Both the position numbers and the translations under genes were made by a program. The notes beneath the pieces were generated by a model. The model was given only the letters and a program-made list of their open reading frames with translations. It was not told where the DNA came from and ran no database searches. 41,161 nt of DNA, taken from positions 1 through 41,161 of the forward strand of contig NZ_JAPFQL010000017.1 in NCBI RefSeq assembly GCF_028446585.1. Direction: 5' to 3'. Positions 27,039 through 34,326 of the stretch are shown piece after piece (the first letter of the stretch is position 1; the number at the start of each line of letters is the position of its first letter). The DNA comes from Intrasporangium calvum (GTDB lineage: Bacteria; Actinomycetota; Actinomycetes; Actinomycetales; Dermatophilaceae).

Positions 27039-27755
27039 ATGCGCACCAAGCCGAAGCTGGCCGCCGCCGTCCTGTCCGTCCTCGCCGCCCTCGCCGTCAC
27101 CGGGCTCGCCGCGTGCACGAGCGACGAAGGCAGCGACCCAGGACCCACCGCCCCGACCGCGGCCCAGCGCCTCGCCGCCGCCAAGGCCAAGCTCGACGCG
27201 GCTCCCTCGGTGCACCTGGCGCTCAACAGCTCCGGCGTGCCGAAGGACGCGAACGGCGTGCTGTCGGGCGACGGTTGGGGCACCCACCCGCCGGCCTTCA
27301 AGGGCACGCTCAAGGGCCGCTTCTCGGGAATCCCCGCGGACGTCGAGATCGTCTCCGTCGGCGGGGAGGTCTGGGCCAAGCTGCCGCTCATCCCGGGCAT
27401 GAACAAGCTCAACCCCGAGACGTTCGGCGTGCCGGACCCGGCCATGCTCTTCTCGACCGACCAGGGCCTCTCGTCGCTGCTGACGGCCACCCAGAGCCCG
27501 GTCGAGGGCGACAAGACGCGCAACGGCGCCGAGGTGCTCACGACGATCACCGGCACGCTGCCCGGGAGCAACGTCGTCGACCTCTTCCTCATCGGTGACC
27601 GCAACGGCTCCTTCCAGACGTCCTACGGACTCACCGACGACAACGAGCTGCGCCAGGTCGCGCTGAGCGGCCCGTTCTTCGGGGTGGGGACGTCCTCGAC
27701 CTACACGGTGACCCTCGACCAGTACGGCACCCCCGTCACGATCACGAAGCCCTGA
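27039..27755 (+). CDS. LppX/LprAFG-family lipoprotein (LprG-like)
   Basis: The 238-residue precursor has a lipoprotein signal peptide with lipobox LAAC (Cys at residue 26), then a TSDEGSDPGPTAP linker and a single half-barrel domain of the LppX_LprAFG family (LKGRFSGIPADVEIVSVGGEVWAKLP). In mycobacteria LprG binds acylated lipids or lipoglycans in a large hydrophobic pocket and works with the MFS pump P55 encoded in the same operon. The same order occurs here: the MFS gene starts 5 bases after this stop. Its cargo in this organism is probably a lipoglycan or triacylglycerol-like lipid; that is inference. Confidence 0.88.
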   Translation: MRTKPKLAAAVLSVLAALAVTGLAACTSDEGSDPGPTAPTAAQRLAAAKAKLDAAPSVHLALNSSGVPKDANGVLSGDGWGTHPPAFKGTLKGRFSGIPADVEIVSVGGEVWAKLPLIPGMNKLNPETFGVPDPAMLFSTDQGLSSLLTATQSPVEGDKTRNGAEVLTTITGTLPGSNVVDLFLIGDRNGSFQTSYGLTDDNELRQVALSGPFFGVGTSSTYTVTLDQYGTPVTITKP

Positions 27756-27760
27756 CCCGC

Positions 27761-29515
27761 GTGGCTCCCGTGGCCGCGTCCCGGCGGCACGCCCTGCTCG
27801 CGGTGGCCAGCGCCGGGGTGGCGTTGGCGGCTGCCGACACCTACGTCGTCGTCCTCGCTCTGACGGACATGATGGAGGGCGTCGGCCTCGGCGTGAACGC
27901 CCTCCAACGGGCCACCCCGATCATCTCCGGCTTCCTGCTGGGCTACATCGCGGTGCTGCCCCTCATCGGGCGCCTCTCCGACCTGCTCGATCGGCAGCGG
28001 GTGCTCCTCGGGTGCCTTGTCGTCTTCGTCGTCGGGTCCGGGGTGACGGCGCTCGCGACCGACCTCGGCGTCCTCGTCAGCGGCCGGGTCCTGCAGGGGA
28101 TCGGCGGCGGCGGACTTGTCCCCGCGACCCTCGCGCTCGTCGCCGACCTGTGGCCGCCGGAGCGGCGGGGCACGCCGCTGGGCATGGTCGGCGCGGTCCA
28201 GGAGCTCGGCTCGGTGCTGGGGCCGGTCCTCGGCGCGGTGATCCTCGCGTGGTCGGGGTGGCGAGCCATCTTCTGGGTCAACGTCATTGCCGGCCTCATG
28301 CTGTATGCCGCTGTGCGCGCTCTCGGATCCCGTTCCCTCCCAGCCCTCCCGCCCCCGCGTCACTCGAGTGGCCCCGGTGTGCACAGGCCAGGTGTGGATG
28401 ACGGGGCCACTCGAGTCGCTCGGGGGCGGAGGGTGCTGGCGTGGGGGCTGGCGGCCCTCGGGTTGGGGCTGGCCTGGCTCACCCTGGCGCGACCGGTCGC
28501 GCTCGTCACCGACGTGACGCTCGGCCTGCCCTTCGTCCCCCTCACGGGCAGCTCGCCCCTGATGACGCCGATCGGTGTCGCCGCGCTCGTGCTGCTCGCC
28601 CTGCTGGCCGTCGTGACGGCCCCACGCTGGTGGGCCGTGCTGCGGCGGGTGGACCTCTTCGGGGCGGTGCTCGTGGCCGTGGCCCTCGGCAGCCTGGTTC
28701 TCACCTTCGCGTCGTCGGACCCGGAGCGCGAGGTCGTCGGGCCGTGGGGCTACGCACTCCTGCCGGTCGGGGCCGCCGCCCTGGGGATCCTGCTGTGGTG
28801 GCATCGCCGGGCCGCCGACCCCCTCATCCCACGCCGGGTCGTCGGTGGGCGAGGACTGCGGTCACTGCTCGTGAGCCTGCTCGTCGGGGCGGCCCTCGTC
28901 GCGGTCGTCGTGGATGTGCCGGTGCTGGCCCGGATCAGCGAGGGCTACGACGCGACCGGCGCCGCGCTGGTGCTCGTGCGGTTCCTGCTGGCGGTCCCGG
29001 TGGGGGCGCTCCTCGGCGGTTGGCTGCTCCATCGCATCGGCGACGGCGTCGTCTCCGGCGTGGGCCTGCTCGGGGCCGCGGGCGGGATGTTCGTCATGTC
29101 GACGTGGACGGTGGCCTCGCTCCAGGACCCGGTGTCAACGACGATCGTCCTCGCTGTCGTCGGTCTCGGCATCGGCCTGGCGCTGGCGCCCGTCAACAAC
29201 GCCGCGCTCGCCGACTCGCCGTCCCATGCCCACGGCGTCGCCAGCGCTCTCGTCGTGGTGGCCCGGATGGTCGGCATGGTCGTGGGGCTGGCGCTGCTCA
29301 CCTCGATCGGGCTGAACCGCTACTTCGCGGCGGTCCGGCAACTGCCGGACCCGTTCGACACCGAGGCCCTCGTCGCGGCGGGTGTGGTGCAGGTGCAGAC
29401 CGTCTTCTTCGGCGGGGCGATAGCGGCCCTGGTCGGCGGGCTGGTGGCCTTCACCCTGGGCACCCGGCGCGCCGCCGTCGAGGTCGCGGACGAGCCTCGC
29501 TTCGTCGGCCTCTGA
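27761..29515 (+). CDS. MFS transporter, P55 (Rv1410)-like
   Basis: A 584-residue major facilitator with 12 to 14 hydrophobic helices and the DHA motif-A region GRLSDLLDRQRV between helices 2 and 3, a LQGIGGGGLVPATLALVADLW motif near helix 4, and GPVLGAVILAWSGWRAIFWVN at helices 5-6. Coupled to an LprG-like lipoprotein, it probably exports lipid across the membrane, as P55 does with LprG. GTG at 27761 starts 5 bases after the previous stop (a GTG at 27770 is the alternative). Residues ~195-224, in the loop after helix 6, are encoded by a long palindrome and look like an in-frame insertion. Confidence 0.88.
   Translation: MAPVAASRRHALLAVASAGVALAAADTYVVVLALTDMMEGVGLGVNALQRATPIISGFLLGYIAVLPLIGRLSDLLDRQRVLLGCLVVFVVGSGVTALATDLGVLVSGRVLQGIGGGGLVPATLALVADLWPPERRGTPLGMVGAVQELGSVLGPVLGAVILAWSGWRAIFWVNVIAGLMLYAAVRALGSRSLPALPPPRHSSGPGVHRPGVDDGATRVARGRRVLAWGLAALGLGLAWLTLARPVALVTDVTLGLPFVPLTGSSPLMTPIGVAALVLLALLAVVTAPRWWAVLRRVDLFGAVLVAVALGSLVLTFASSDPEREVVGPWGYALLPVGAAALGILLWWHRRAADPLIPRRVVGGRGLRSLLVSLLVGAALVAVVVDVPVLARISEGYDATGAALVLVRFLLAVPVGALLGGWLLHRIGDGVVSGVGLLGAAGGMFVMSTWTVASLQDPVSTTIVLAVVGLGIGLALAPVNNAALADSPSHAHGVASALVVVARMVGMVVGLALLTSIGLNRYFAAVRQLPDPFDTEALVAAGVVQVQTVFFGGAIAALVGGLVAFTLGTRRAAVEVADEPRFVGL
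28345..28432. repeat. Palindrome inserted in frame in the MFS gene
   Basis: ACTCGAGTGGCCCC (28362-28375) and its exact reverse complement (28403-28416) form a 14-bp stem. Outer arms continue it with GCCCCCG (28351-28357) and CGGGGGC (28421-28427). The loop is 27 bases. The whole element is in frame and encodes a Ser/Pro/Arg-rich loop. Confidence 0.8.
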
Positions 29516-29598
29516 GGGCCCGACCAACCCTAACCACGGAACCAGGGAGCCAGGGAGCCGCGGAACCGGGGCCAAGCGCCCACCTCTGACCCGCGCCG

Positions 29599-29702
29599 AG
29601 GAGTGCGCACTTATCGTTGGCGGCCCCCTTCACAGCAGTAGTGCGCGGCATAGCGCGCACATCTGCTGTGGACCCTGCCACGAACCACAAGTGCGCACTC
29701 CT
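29599..29702. repeat. Nested inverted repeats upstream of the AbiEi-DUF559 gene
   Basis: Outer arms AGGAGTGCGCACTT (29599-29612) and its exact reverse complement (29689-29702). Inside, CACAGCAG (29631-29638) pairs with CTGCTGTG (29663-29670), and GTGCGC (29641-29646) with GCGCAC (29655-29660). The result is a long cruciform-like structure, 86 bases after the MFS stop, which could end that transcript. The remaining 29703-29789 holds nothing else I recognise. Confidence 0.75.
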
Positions 29703-29789
29703 GATGCCACTCGGCGCAGGCGCACACCCGCGCCGGTTGTCCACAGGGACGGGCATCAGCCGCGCGCGCTGATGGCCGAGTCGCCGACG

Positions 29790-30680
29790 ATGGGGGTCAT
29801 GCTTGAGCTGCTCCAACTGGCCCGCAACGACGTCATCAGCGCGGCGGCGGCCCGCAAAGCGGGCTTTGGCCCGGAGGCCCTGGATCGGTTGGTCCGCTCG
29901 GGTGAGCTCCACCGCTTGGTGCGGGGCTACTACTCGGTGCGCGAGCCGAGGGACGACGAGGACCGCCACTGGCTCAGGGCCTCCGCGGCGTTCCACCGGG
30001 CGAACCAGACGGCAATGATCAGCCACCAGTCAGCCCTGATCGGACATGGACTTCCGCTCTACCAGGCTGATCTGACGACGGTCCATCTGACCAAGAAGCG
30101 AGGAGGTACGACTCGTCTCGTTCCCCAAGTGATGATGCATCGTGCGGTGAAGGGGCTAGCTGGTGGTTCTGACCGTGTCTCGCCCGGCGCAGCCATTGTC
30201 CAAGCGGGGCTCATCGCCACCCCGCTCAGCTCGTTGGTGGCCGCTGATGCAGCCGTCAGAAAGCAGCGCGCTACCCGTCAGGAGATCGAAGCCGCTGCTG
30301 AGCTCTTCGGGAGATACACCGGGGTGGGCCCGGTGCGCGCCATCCTTCGTGAGATCGATGGACGCCATGAGTCGCCCGGCGAGACCATCGCAGCCCACCG
30401 GCTGGGGGCGCTGGGCTGGGACACGGAGCCGCAGTTCCGGATCGAGACGGATCGAGGCGTCTTCTTCGCCGACCTGCGCGTCGTCGGGCACCGAGTCCTC
30501 GTGGAGTTCGACGGGAAGGTGAAGTACACCGACCGGCAGGTGAACTTCGCCGAGAAGCAGCGGGAGGACGCCATCCGGCGCAAGGACTGGAGACTCGTGC
30601 GCTTCACCTGGTCGGAGCTCGACGACGTGGGACTGATGAGTCAACGCGTAGCCCAGGCCATCGCCGACAGCCGTCGTTAG
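29790..30680 (+). CDS. AbiEi-type antitoxin domain fused to DUF559 nuclease-like domain
   Basis: A protein of about 296 residues. The N-terminal part (LARNDVISAAAARKAGFGPEALDRLVRSGELHRLVRGYYSV) is the winged-helix AbiEi/type IV antitoxin region. The C-terminal part resembles DUF559, a Vsr-like PD-(D/E)XK fold: FADLRVVGHRVLVEFDGK with D and E-x-D-G-K, then KQREDAIRRKDWRLVRFTW. No AbiEii-type toxin gene is next to it, as is usual for this orphan actinobacterial family, whose role is unknown. Codon use is less GC-biased than in neighbours (e.g. 30080-30180), a sign of transfer. Start is uncertain: ATG at 29772, 29790 or 29799. Confidence 0.8.
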   Translation: MGVMLELLQLARNDVISAAAARKAGFGPEALDRLVRSGELHRLVRGYYSVREPRDDEDRHWLRASAAFHRANQTAMISHQSALIGHGLPLYQADLTTVHLTKKRGGTTRLVPQVMMHRAVKGLAGGSDRVSPGAAIVQAGLIATPLSSLVAADAAVRKQRATRQEIEAAAELFGRYTGVGPVRAILREIDGRHESPGETIAAHRLGALGWDTEPQFRIETDRGVFFADLRVVGHRVLVEFDGKVKYTDRQVNFAEKQREDAIRRKDWRLVRFTWSELDDVGLMSQRVAQAIADSRR

Positions 30681-30785
30681 AACTGCGCACTTGTGGCCTG
30701 CGGCCGTGGCTGTGGCAGAGGTGCCCGCCCCAGCACGCACTTGTGCCATTTCGACGCACACCAAGGAGCAGTGCGCATTCCTCGG
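30681..30785. repeat. Repeats of the TGCGCACTT family downstream of the AbiEi-DUF559 gene
   Basis: AACTGCGCACTTGTGG begins right after the stop at 30681, GCACGCACTTGTG is at 30733-30745, and AGTGCGCATTCCTCGG at 30770-30785 is inverted. TGCGCACT (30684-30691) can pair with AGTGCGCA (30770-30777). The stretch separates two convergent genes and may serve as a terminator. Confidence 0.6.
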
Positions 30786-30807
30786 GGCGCCCGGATCTCT
30801 CGGCGAG

Positions 30808-31599
30808 TCAGTCGGCGATCTCGAAGACCACCGGCGCGTGGTCGCTGGCGCCCTTGCCCTTGCGCTCCTCCCGGTCGATCGCTGCCCCCGTCACGCGCGC
30901 GGCCAGCGCCGGCGAGCACAGAGCGAAGTCGATCCGCATCCCGCGGCCCTTCTGGAACCGCAGCTGCACGTAGTCCCAGTAGGTGTAGACACCCGGGCCC
31001 GGACAGTGCGGCCGGACGACGTCCGCGAAGCCGGCGTCGACCACGGCCTGGAACGCCGCTCGCTCCCGTGGCGACGTGTGCGTGCGACCCTCGTAGAACG
31101 GCACGCTCCACACGTCCTCGTCGAACGGTGCGATGTTCCAGTCGCCGAGGAGCGCGATCGGCGCGGACGGCTCGGCGGCGAGCCACCCGCGACCGGCGTC
31201 CGCGAGCGCGCCCAGCCAGTCGAGCTTGTAGAGCAGGTGCGGGTCCTCCAGCGTGCGGCCGTTGGGGATGTAGAGAGACCAGATCCGCACGCCACCGCAG
31301 ACCGCCCCGATGGCGCGGGCCTCGGCGGCGACGGGGTCGCCCCAGCCCGGCATCCCGTCGAAACCGATCTGCACGTCCTCGATCCCGACCCGCGACACGA
31401 TGGCGACGCCGTTCCACTGCGACAGCCCGTGGTGGGCCACCTCGTAGCCCAGCTCGCGGAACCGCTCGTGCGGGAACTGGTCCTCGCGGGCCTTGGTCTC
31501 CTGCATGGCGAGGACGTCGACGTCGCTTCTGACGAGCCAGTCGGTGACCCGGTCGACGCGGGAGCGGATGGAGTTGACGTTCCAGGTGGCGATGCGCAC
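30808..31599 (-). CDS. xth: Exodeoxyribonuclease III / AP endonuclease
   Basis: The 263-residue enzyme removes nucleotides from 3' ends and cleaves DNA 5' to abasic sites in base excision repair. All family motifs are present: RIATWNVNSIRSR with N7, LAMQETKA with E34, SLYIPNGR, LLGDWNIAP, a WDYVQLRFQKGRGMRIDF segment and KGKGASDHAPVVFEI with the catalytic His. N7 and E34 match the E. coli ExoIII numbers. The GTG at 31599 gives the usual N-terminus; the frame is open upstream but would overlap the divergent gene. A -10-like box stands 8 bases before it and no ribosome binding site, so the message may be leaderless. Confidence 0.95.
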   Translation of the reverse strand: MRIATWNVNSIRSRVDRVTDWLVRSDVDVLAMQETKAREDQFPHERFRELGYEVAHHGLSQWNGVAIVSRVGIEDVQIGFDGMPGWGDPVAAEARAIGAVCGGVRIWSLYIPNGRTLEDPHLLYKLDWLGALADAGRGWLAAEPSAPIALLGDWNIAPFDEDVWSVPFYEGRTHTSPRERAAFQAVVDAGFADVVRPHCPGPGVYTYWDYVQLRFQKGRGMRIDFALCSPALAARVTGAAIDREERKGKGASDHAPVVFEIAD

Positions 31600-31607
31600 G
31601 GTTCCAC

Positions 31608-31613
31608 ACCCTA
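31608..31613 (-). promoter_or_regulatory. -10 box of xth
   Basis: On the minus strand TAGGGT lies 8 bases before the GTG start, with no Shine-Dalgarno sequence between. Confidence 0.45.
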
Positions 31614-31660
31614 GCCAGCGACTCCGACACCCTCTCGCCGCCGGTGGGGGACCATGGGTC

Positions 31661-32488
31661 ATGCGCCCCGACCGGTTGACCGTCCTCGAGCACCTCGGCC
31701 TGACCTTCGACGTCACGGACGCCGGCCCGGTCGACGGGCCCCCGGCGGTCCTGCTGCACGGGTTCCCCGAGGACCGTTCGAGCTGGGACGCGGTCAGCAG
31801 CTGTCTGCACGCCGCCGGCCTGCGCACCCTCGCACCGGACCAGCGCGGCTACAGCCCGGGCGCCCGGCCCGCGGGCACGGCCGCGTATCGCCTCGAGCAC
31901 CTCGTCGGCGACGTGCTCGCTCTCATCGACGCAGCCGGGGTGGAGCAGGTCCACCTCGTGGGCCACGACTGGGGTGGCGCCGTCGCCTGGCTGACGGCGG
32001 CCCACCACCCTGACCGGGTCGCGTCGCTGACCGTCCTGTCCACTCCGCACCCGGCTGCCCTGTCCCGATCGATGCGCCACGTCGACCAGCTGGGCCGGTC
32101 CTGGTACATCGCCGCCTTCCAGGTCCCGTTCCTGCCGGAGCGGGTCTTCGCCGCCGGGTTTCGCTCGCTGCTCGTCGGGTCAGGGCTGCCGCTCGAGGTG
32201 GCCGAGCGCCATGCGACCCGGCTGGCGCGGCCGGAAGCGCTGCGTGGCCCGATCAACTGGTACAGGGCCATGCGGTCGTCCGATCTGCCTGCCCGCCGGG
32301 TGACGGTGCCGGCGACCTACGTCTGGGGGTCGCGCGACGTGGCGCTCGGCCGTCGCGCTGCGGAGCTGACCCGGGAGCACGTGACGGGGCCGTACGAGTT
32401 CGTCGAGCTGGATGCCTCCCACTGGTTGCCGGAGACCGAGCCCGACGCGTGCGCCGCCGCGATCGTGCGCCGGGTCAGCAGCGTCTGA
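31661..32488 (+). CDS. Alpha/beta hydrolase, epoxide hydrolase type
   Basis: A 275-residue cytoplasmic hydrolase. VLLHGFPEDRSSWDAV carries the oxyanion HGFP, GHDWGGAVAW puts an Asp nucleophile (HDWGG) at the elbow, YVWGSRDVAL likely holds the acid, and ELDASHWLPETEPD the catalytic His. An Asp nucleophile points to epoxide hydrolases or dehalogenases rather than esterases; the lid FQVPFLPERVFAAGF is also of that kind. ATG at 31661 follows a GGTGGGGGA stretch. It is divergent from xth by 61 bases. The substrate is unknown. Confidence 0.88.
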   Translation: MRPDRLTVLEHLGLTFDVTDAGPVDGPPAVLLHGFPEDRSSWDAVSSCLHAAGLRTLAPDQRGYSPGARPAGTAAYRLEHLVGDVLALIDAAGVEQVHLVGHDWGGAVAWLTAAHHPDRVASLTVLSTPHPAALSRSMRHVDQLGRSWYIAAFQVPFLPERVFAAGFRSLLVGSGLPLEVAERHATRLARPEALRGPINWYRAMRSSDLPARRVTVPATYVWGSRDVALGRRAAELTREHVTGPYEFVELDASHWLPETEPDACAAAIVRRVSSV

Positions 32489-32503
32489 ACGACGCCGCGC
32501 GCC

Positions 32504-32509
32504 TAGGGT
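32504..32509 (+). promoter_or_regulatory. -10 box of the SDR gene, leaderless
   Basis: TAGGGT lies 7 bases before the ATG at 32517, with no Shine-Dalgarno sequence. The SDR gene may thus be transcribed apart from the hydrolase that ends 28 bases upstream. Confidence 0.5.
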
Positions 32510-32516
32510 GGGCGCC

Positions 32517-33287
32517 ATGACCCAGCGCCCCATCGCCCTCGTCACCGGCGCGAGTGCCGGCATCGGCCGCGAGTTCGCCAGCCAGCTCGCGCAACGCGGG
32601 CACGACCTCGTCCTCGTCGCCCGCGACGCCAGCCGGCTCGAAGTGGTCGCCGCAGAACTCAAGCAGTCGTATGCCGCTGAGTCCGAGATCCTCGTCGCCG
32701 ACCTCACCGATCGGCGGGCTCTCCAGACAGTCTCCGACCGGCTGGCTGACGACGCACGTCCCGTCGACGTGGTCGTCAACAACGCCGGCTTCGCCCTTCG
32801 CCGCAGCTTCCTGCGCAGCGAGATCGCCGAGGAGGAGGCGTCGCTCGACGTGCTCGTCCGTGCGGTCCTCGTGCTCTCGCACGCGGCCGGCCGCGCCATG
32901 CGCGAGCGGCGCCGCGGCACCATCATCAACGTGTCATCGGTGGCCGGCTTCATCTCCTCGGGCACCTACTCCGCGGCCAAGGCCTGGGTGACGTCCTTCA
33001 CCGAGGGTCTCGCGCTCGAGCTGCAGGGCTCGGGAGTCAGGGTGACGGCACTGTGCCCGGGCTTCACCCACACGGAGTTCCAGCAGCGCGCCGGAATCTC
33101 CAAGCCGGGACCCGACTTCATCTGGCTGGACCCCGCGGACCTCGTCCGTGACTGCCTCCGGGACGTCGACAAGGGGCGCGTCGTGTCGGTGCCCGGCCTG
33201 CAGTACAAGGCCTTGGTCAGCCTCCTCGGCGTCCTGCCGCGGCCGCTGATCCGCAAGGCCGGCCAGGTGGCCCGGCGCCGACGCTGA
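32517..33287 (+). CDS. Short-chain dehydrogenase/reductase
   Basis: A classical SDR of 256 residues that uses NAD(P)H. The cofactor site is VTGASAGIGREFA (TGxxxGIG), followed by VVNNAGFAL (NNAG), and the catalytic set is S in INVSSVAGF, and YSAAK (Tyr and Lys). The RD at the end of the second strand (VARDASRL) suggests NADP preference. The C-terminus is basic (RKAGQVARRRR). A TATGCCGCTGAG stretch at 32670-32681 resembles part of the dispersed repeat but lies in normal coding sequence. The substrate cannot be told; DltE/YqjQ-like proteins have this form. Confidence 0.92.
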   Translation: MTQRPIALVTGASAGIGREFASQLAQRGHDLVLVARDASRLEVVAAELKQSYAAESEILVADLTDRRALQTVSDRLADDARPVDVVVNNAGFALRRSFLRSEIAEEEASLDVLVRAVLVLSHAAGRAMRERRRGTIINVSSVAGFISSGTYSAAKAWVTSFTEGLALELQGSGVRVTALCPGFTHTEFQQRAGISKPGPDFIWLDPADLVRDCLRDVDKGRVVSVPGLQYKALVSLLGVLPRPLIRKAGQVARRRR

Positions 33288-33307
33288 CGGACGCTGCGTC
33301 GGGAAGC

Positions 33308-33324
33308 GAGCCCAGCGGCATACG
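33308..33324 (+). repeat. Copy 5 of the dispersed GCATACG repeat, upstream of pyrE
   Basis: GAGCCCAGCGGCATACG, 20 bases after the SDR stop. Its last four bases form the start of TACGAT, the likely pyrE -10 box. Confidence 0.75.
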
Positions 33325-33326
33325 AT
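33321..33326 (+). promoter_or_regulatory. -10 box of pyrE, overlapping the dispersed repeat
   Basis: TACGAT ends 8 bases before the GTG start of pyrE. There is no Shine-Dalgarno sequence in between, and no good -35 box is seen. Confidence 0.45.
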
Positions 33327-33334
33327 GAAGCCTT

Positions 33335-33904
33335 GTGACTGCGCCACAGACTGACGTTGCCTCTGCCCGTGCCCGACTCCTCGAGCTGATCAAGGAGCGC
33401 GCCATCGTCCACGGGCGCGTGACGCTCAGCTCTGGCAAGGAGGCGGACTACTACGTCGACCTGCGGCGCATCTCGCTCGACGGGGAGGCCGCCCCGCTCG
33501 TCGGCATCGTCATGCGCGACCTCACGCAGGACCTCGACTACTCCGCGGTCGGCGGGCTGACGCTCGGTGCCGACCCCGTGGCCACGTCGATGCTGCACGC
33601 CGCGGCGGCGGCAGGCGAGCGCCTCGACGCCTTCGTCGTGCGCAAGGCGGGCAAGGCGCACGGCCTCCAGCAGCGCATCGAGGGCCCGGCGATCGCCGGA
33701 CGCGACGTCCTGGTCGTGGAGGACACGACGACGACCGGCAACTCGCCGCTCGAGGCCGTGGCTGCGGTGCGCGAGGCGGGCGCCCGGCCGGTGGCGGTCG
33801 CGACGATCGCGGACCGCGCGACGGGTGCCGGCGAGCGGATCCGCGAGGAGGCCGGCGTCGACTACCGGTTCGTCTACACCCTCGAGGACCTCGGCCTCGC
33901 CTGA
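33335..33904 (+). CDS. pyrE: Orotate phosphoribosyltransferase
   Basis: This 189-residue enzyme turns orotate and PRPP into OMP in pyrimidine synthesis. The type-I PRTase signature is VLVVEDTTTTGNSPLEAV, with the ELIKERAIVHGRVTLSSGKEADYYVDLRR opening and FVVRKAGKAHGLQQRIEG flexible loop region of the family. Length and ending are normal. GTG is the start. Other pyr genes are not nearby, so it stands alone, likely with its own leaderless promoter, and converges with the DUF1905 gene 17 bases away. Confidence 0.96.
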   Translation: MTAPQTDVASARARLLELIKERAIVHGRVTLSSGKEADYYVDLRRISLDGEAAPLVGIVMRDLTQDLDYSAVGGLTLGADPVATSMLHAAAAAGERLDAFVVRKAGKAHGLQQRIEGPAIAGRDVLVVEDTTTTGNSPLEAVAAVREAGARPVAVATIADRATGAGERIREEAGVDYRFVYTLEDLGLA

Positions 33905-33921
33905 GCGAGCGGGGCGCCTCG

Positions 33922-34227
33922 TCAGTCGAGCACCTCGAGCATGAGGTCGAGTGGATCGCCCTCCTCGAGGTCGTGGGCAGCTCGCACCTTCTTCTTCACC
34001 GGCAGGACGTAGCTGCCGCTCCTGGAGTCCGGGAAGACGGAGGTCTCCCACACCGTCACGGGTCCGGGGCCGTCGAGGTGGACCCGTACCCGCACCGAGC
34101 CGAAGCCCCGGGCGGGGCGCGGACGCTCCCGGATCGTCTCCGCCGCGTCCTCGGGAAGCGTGACGAAGAACCAGCTGTCCTGGGCTTGCCACCGCCACAG
34201 GGGTGCGGTGAAGCGGCACGACTCCAT
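33922..34227 (-). CDS. DUF1905 domain protein
   Basis: A 101-residue single-domain protein: WQAQDSWFFVTLPEDAAETI, GFGSVRVRVHLDG, SRSGSYVLPVKKKVRAAHDLEEGDPLDLMLEV. This is the small beta-barrel DUF1905 fold, function unknown. The KKKVRAAHDLEEGD segment is the most conserved part. ATG at 34227 has no ribosome binding site and a TAGGTT box 6 bases upstream. Confidence 0.85.
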   Translation of the reverse strand: MESCRFTAPLWRWQAQDSWFFVTLPEDAAETIRERPRPARGFGSVRVRVHLDGPGPVTVWETSVFPDSRSGSYVLPVKKKVRAAHDLEEGDPLDLMLEVLD

Positions 34228-34233
34228 GACCGC

Positions 34234-34239
34234 AACCTA
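34234..34239 (-). promoter_or_regulatory. -10 box of the DUF1905 gene, leaderless
   Basis: TAGGTT on the minus strand, 6 bases before the ATG. Confidence 0.45.
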
Positions 34240-34287
34240 GGTGGCAGCGCCGACAGCGCAACCCGCGGGCGGAGACGGGCGTCGGTC

Positions 34288-34293
34288 TAGGAT
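34288..34293 (+). promoter_or_regulatory. -10 box of lemA
   Basis: TAGGAT, 33 bases before the lemA ATG. Unlike its neighbours this message has a leader with a GGGGAGAG ribosome binding site at 34316-34323. Confidence 0.45.
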
Positions 34294-34326
34294 CGGGAGC
34301 ACTGACCACTGACCTGGGGAGAGCCC

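Larger units (their letters stand above)
29596..30785. mobile_element. Unit bracketed by 16-bp inverted repeats, AbiEi-DUF559 cargo, no transposase
   Basis: CCGAGGAGTGCGCACT at 29596-29611 and AGTGCGCATTCCTCGG at 30770-30785 are inverted copies with one mismatch. Between them are one gene and further copies of the TGCGCACTT core. The gene has many A/T third codon positions, unlike its neighbours. No transposase and no target-site duplication are visible, so mobility, if any, would need help in trans. The repeats may instead be terminator stems. Confidence 0.35.

Noticed and set aside
29596-30785. Complete insertion sequence
   Set aside because: There is no transposase gene and no target duplication; only a tentative repeat-bracketed unit is reported.
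30677-32080. 467-residue frame opposite and across the xth region
   Set aside because: It is the shadow of xth and of the hydrolase gene on the other strand, with an Arg-rich, motif-free peptide.
32670-32681. Sixth copy of the dispersed repeat inside the SDR gene
   Set aside because: Only TATGCCGCTGAG matches, it encodes a normal helix position, and the rest of the core is missing.
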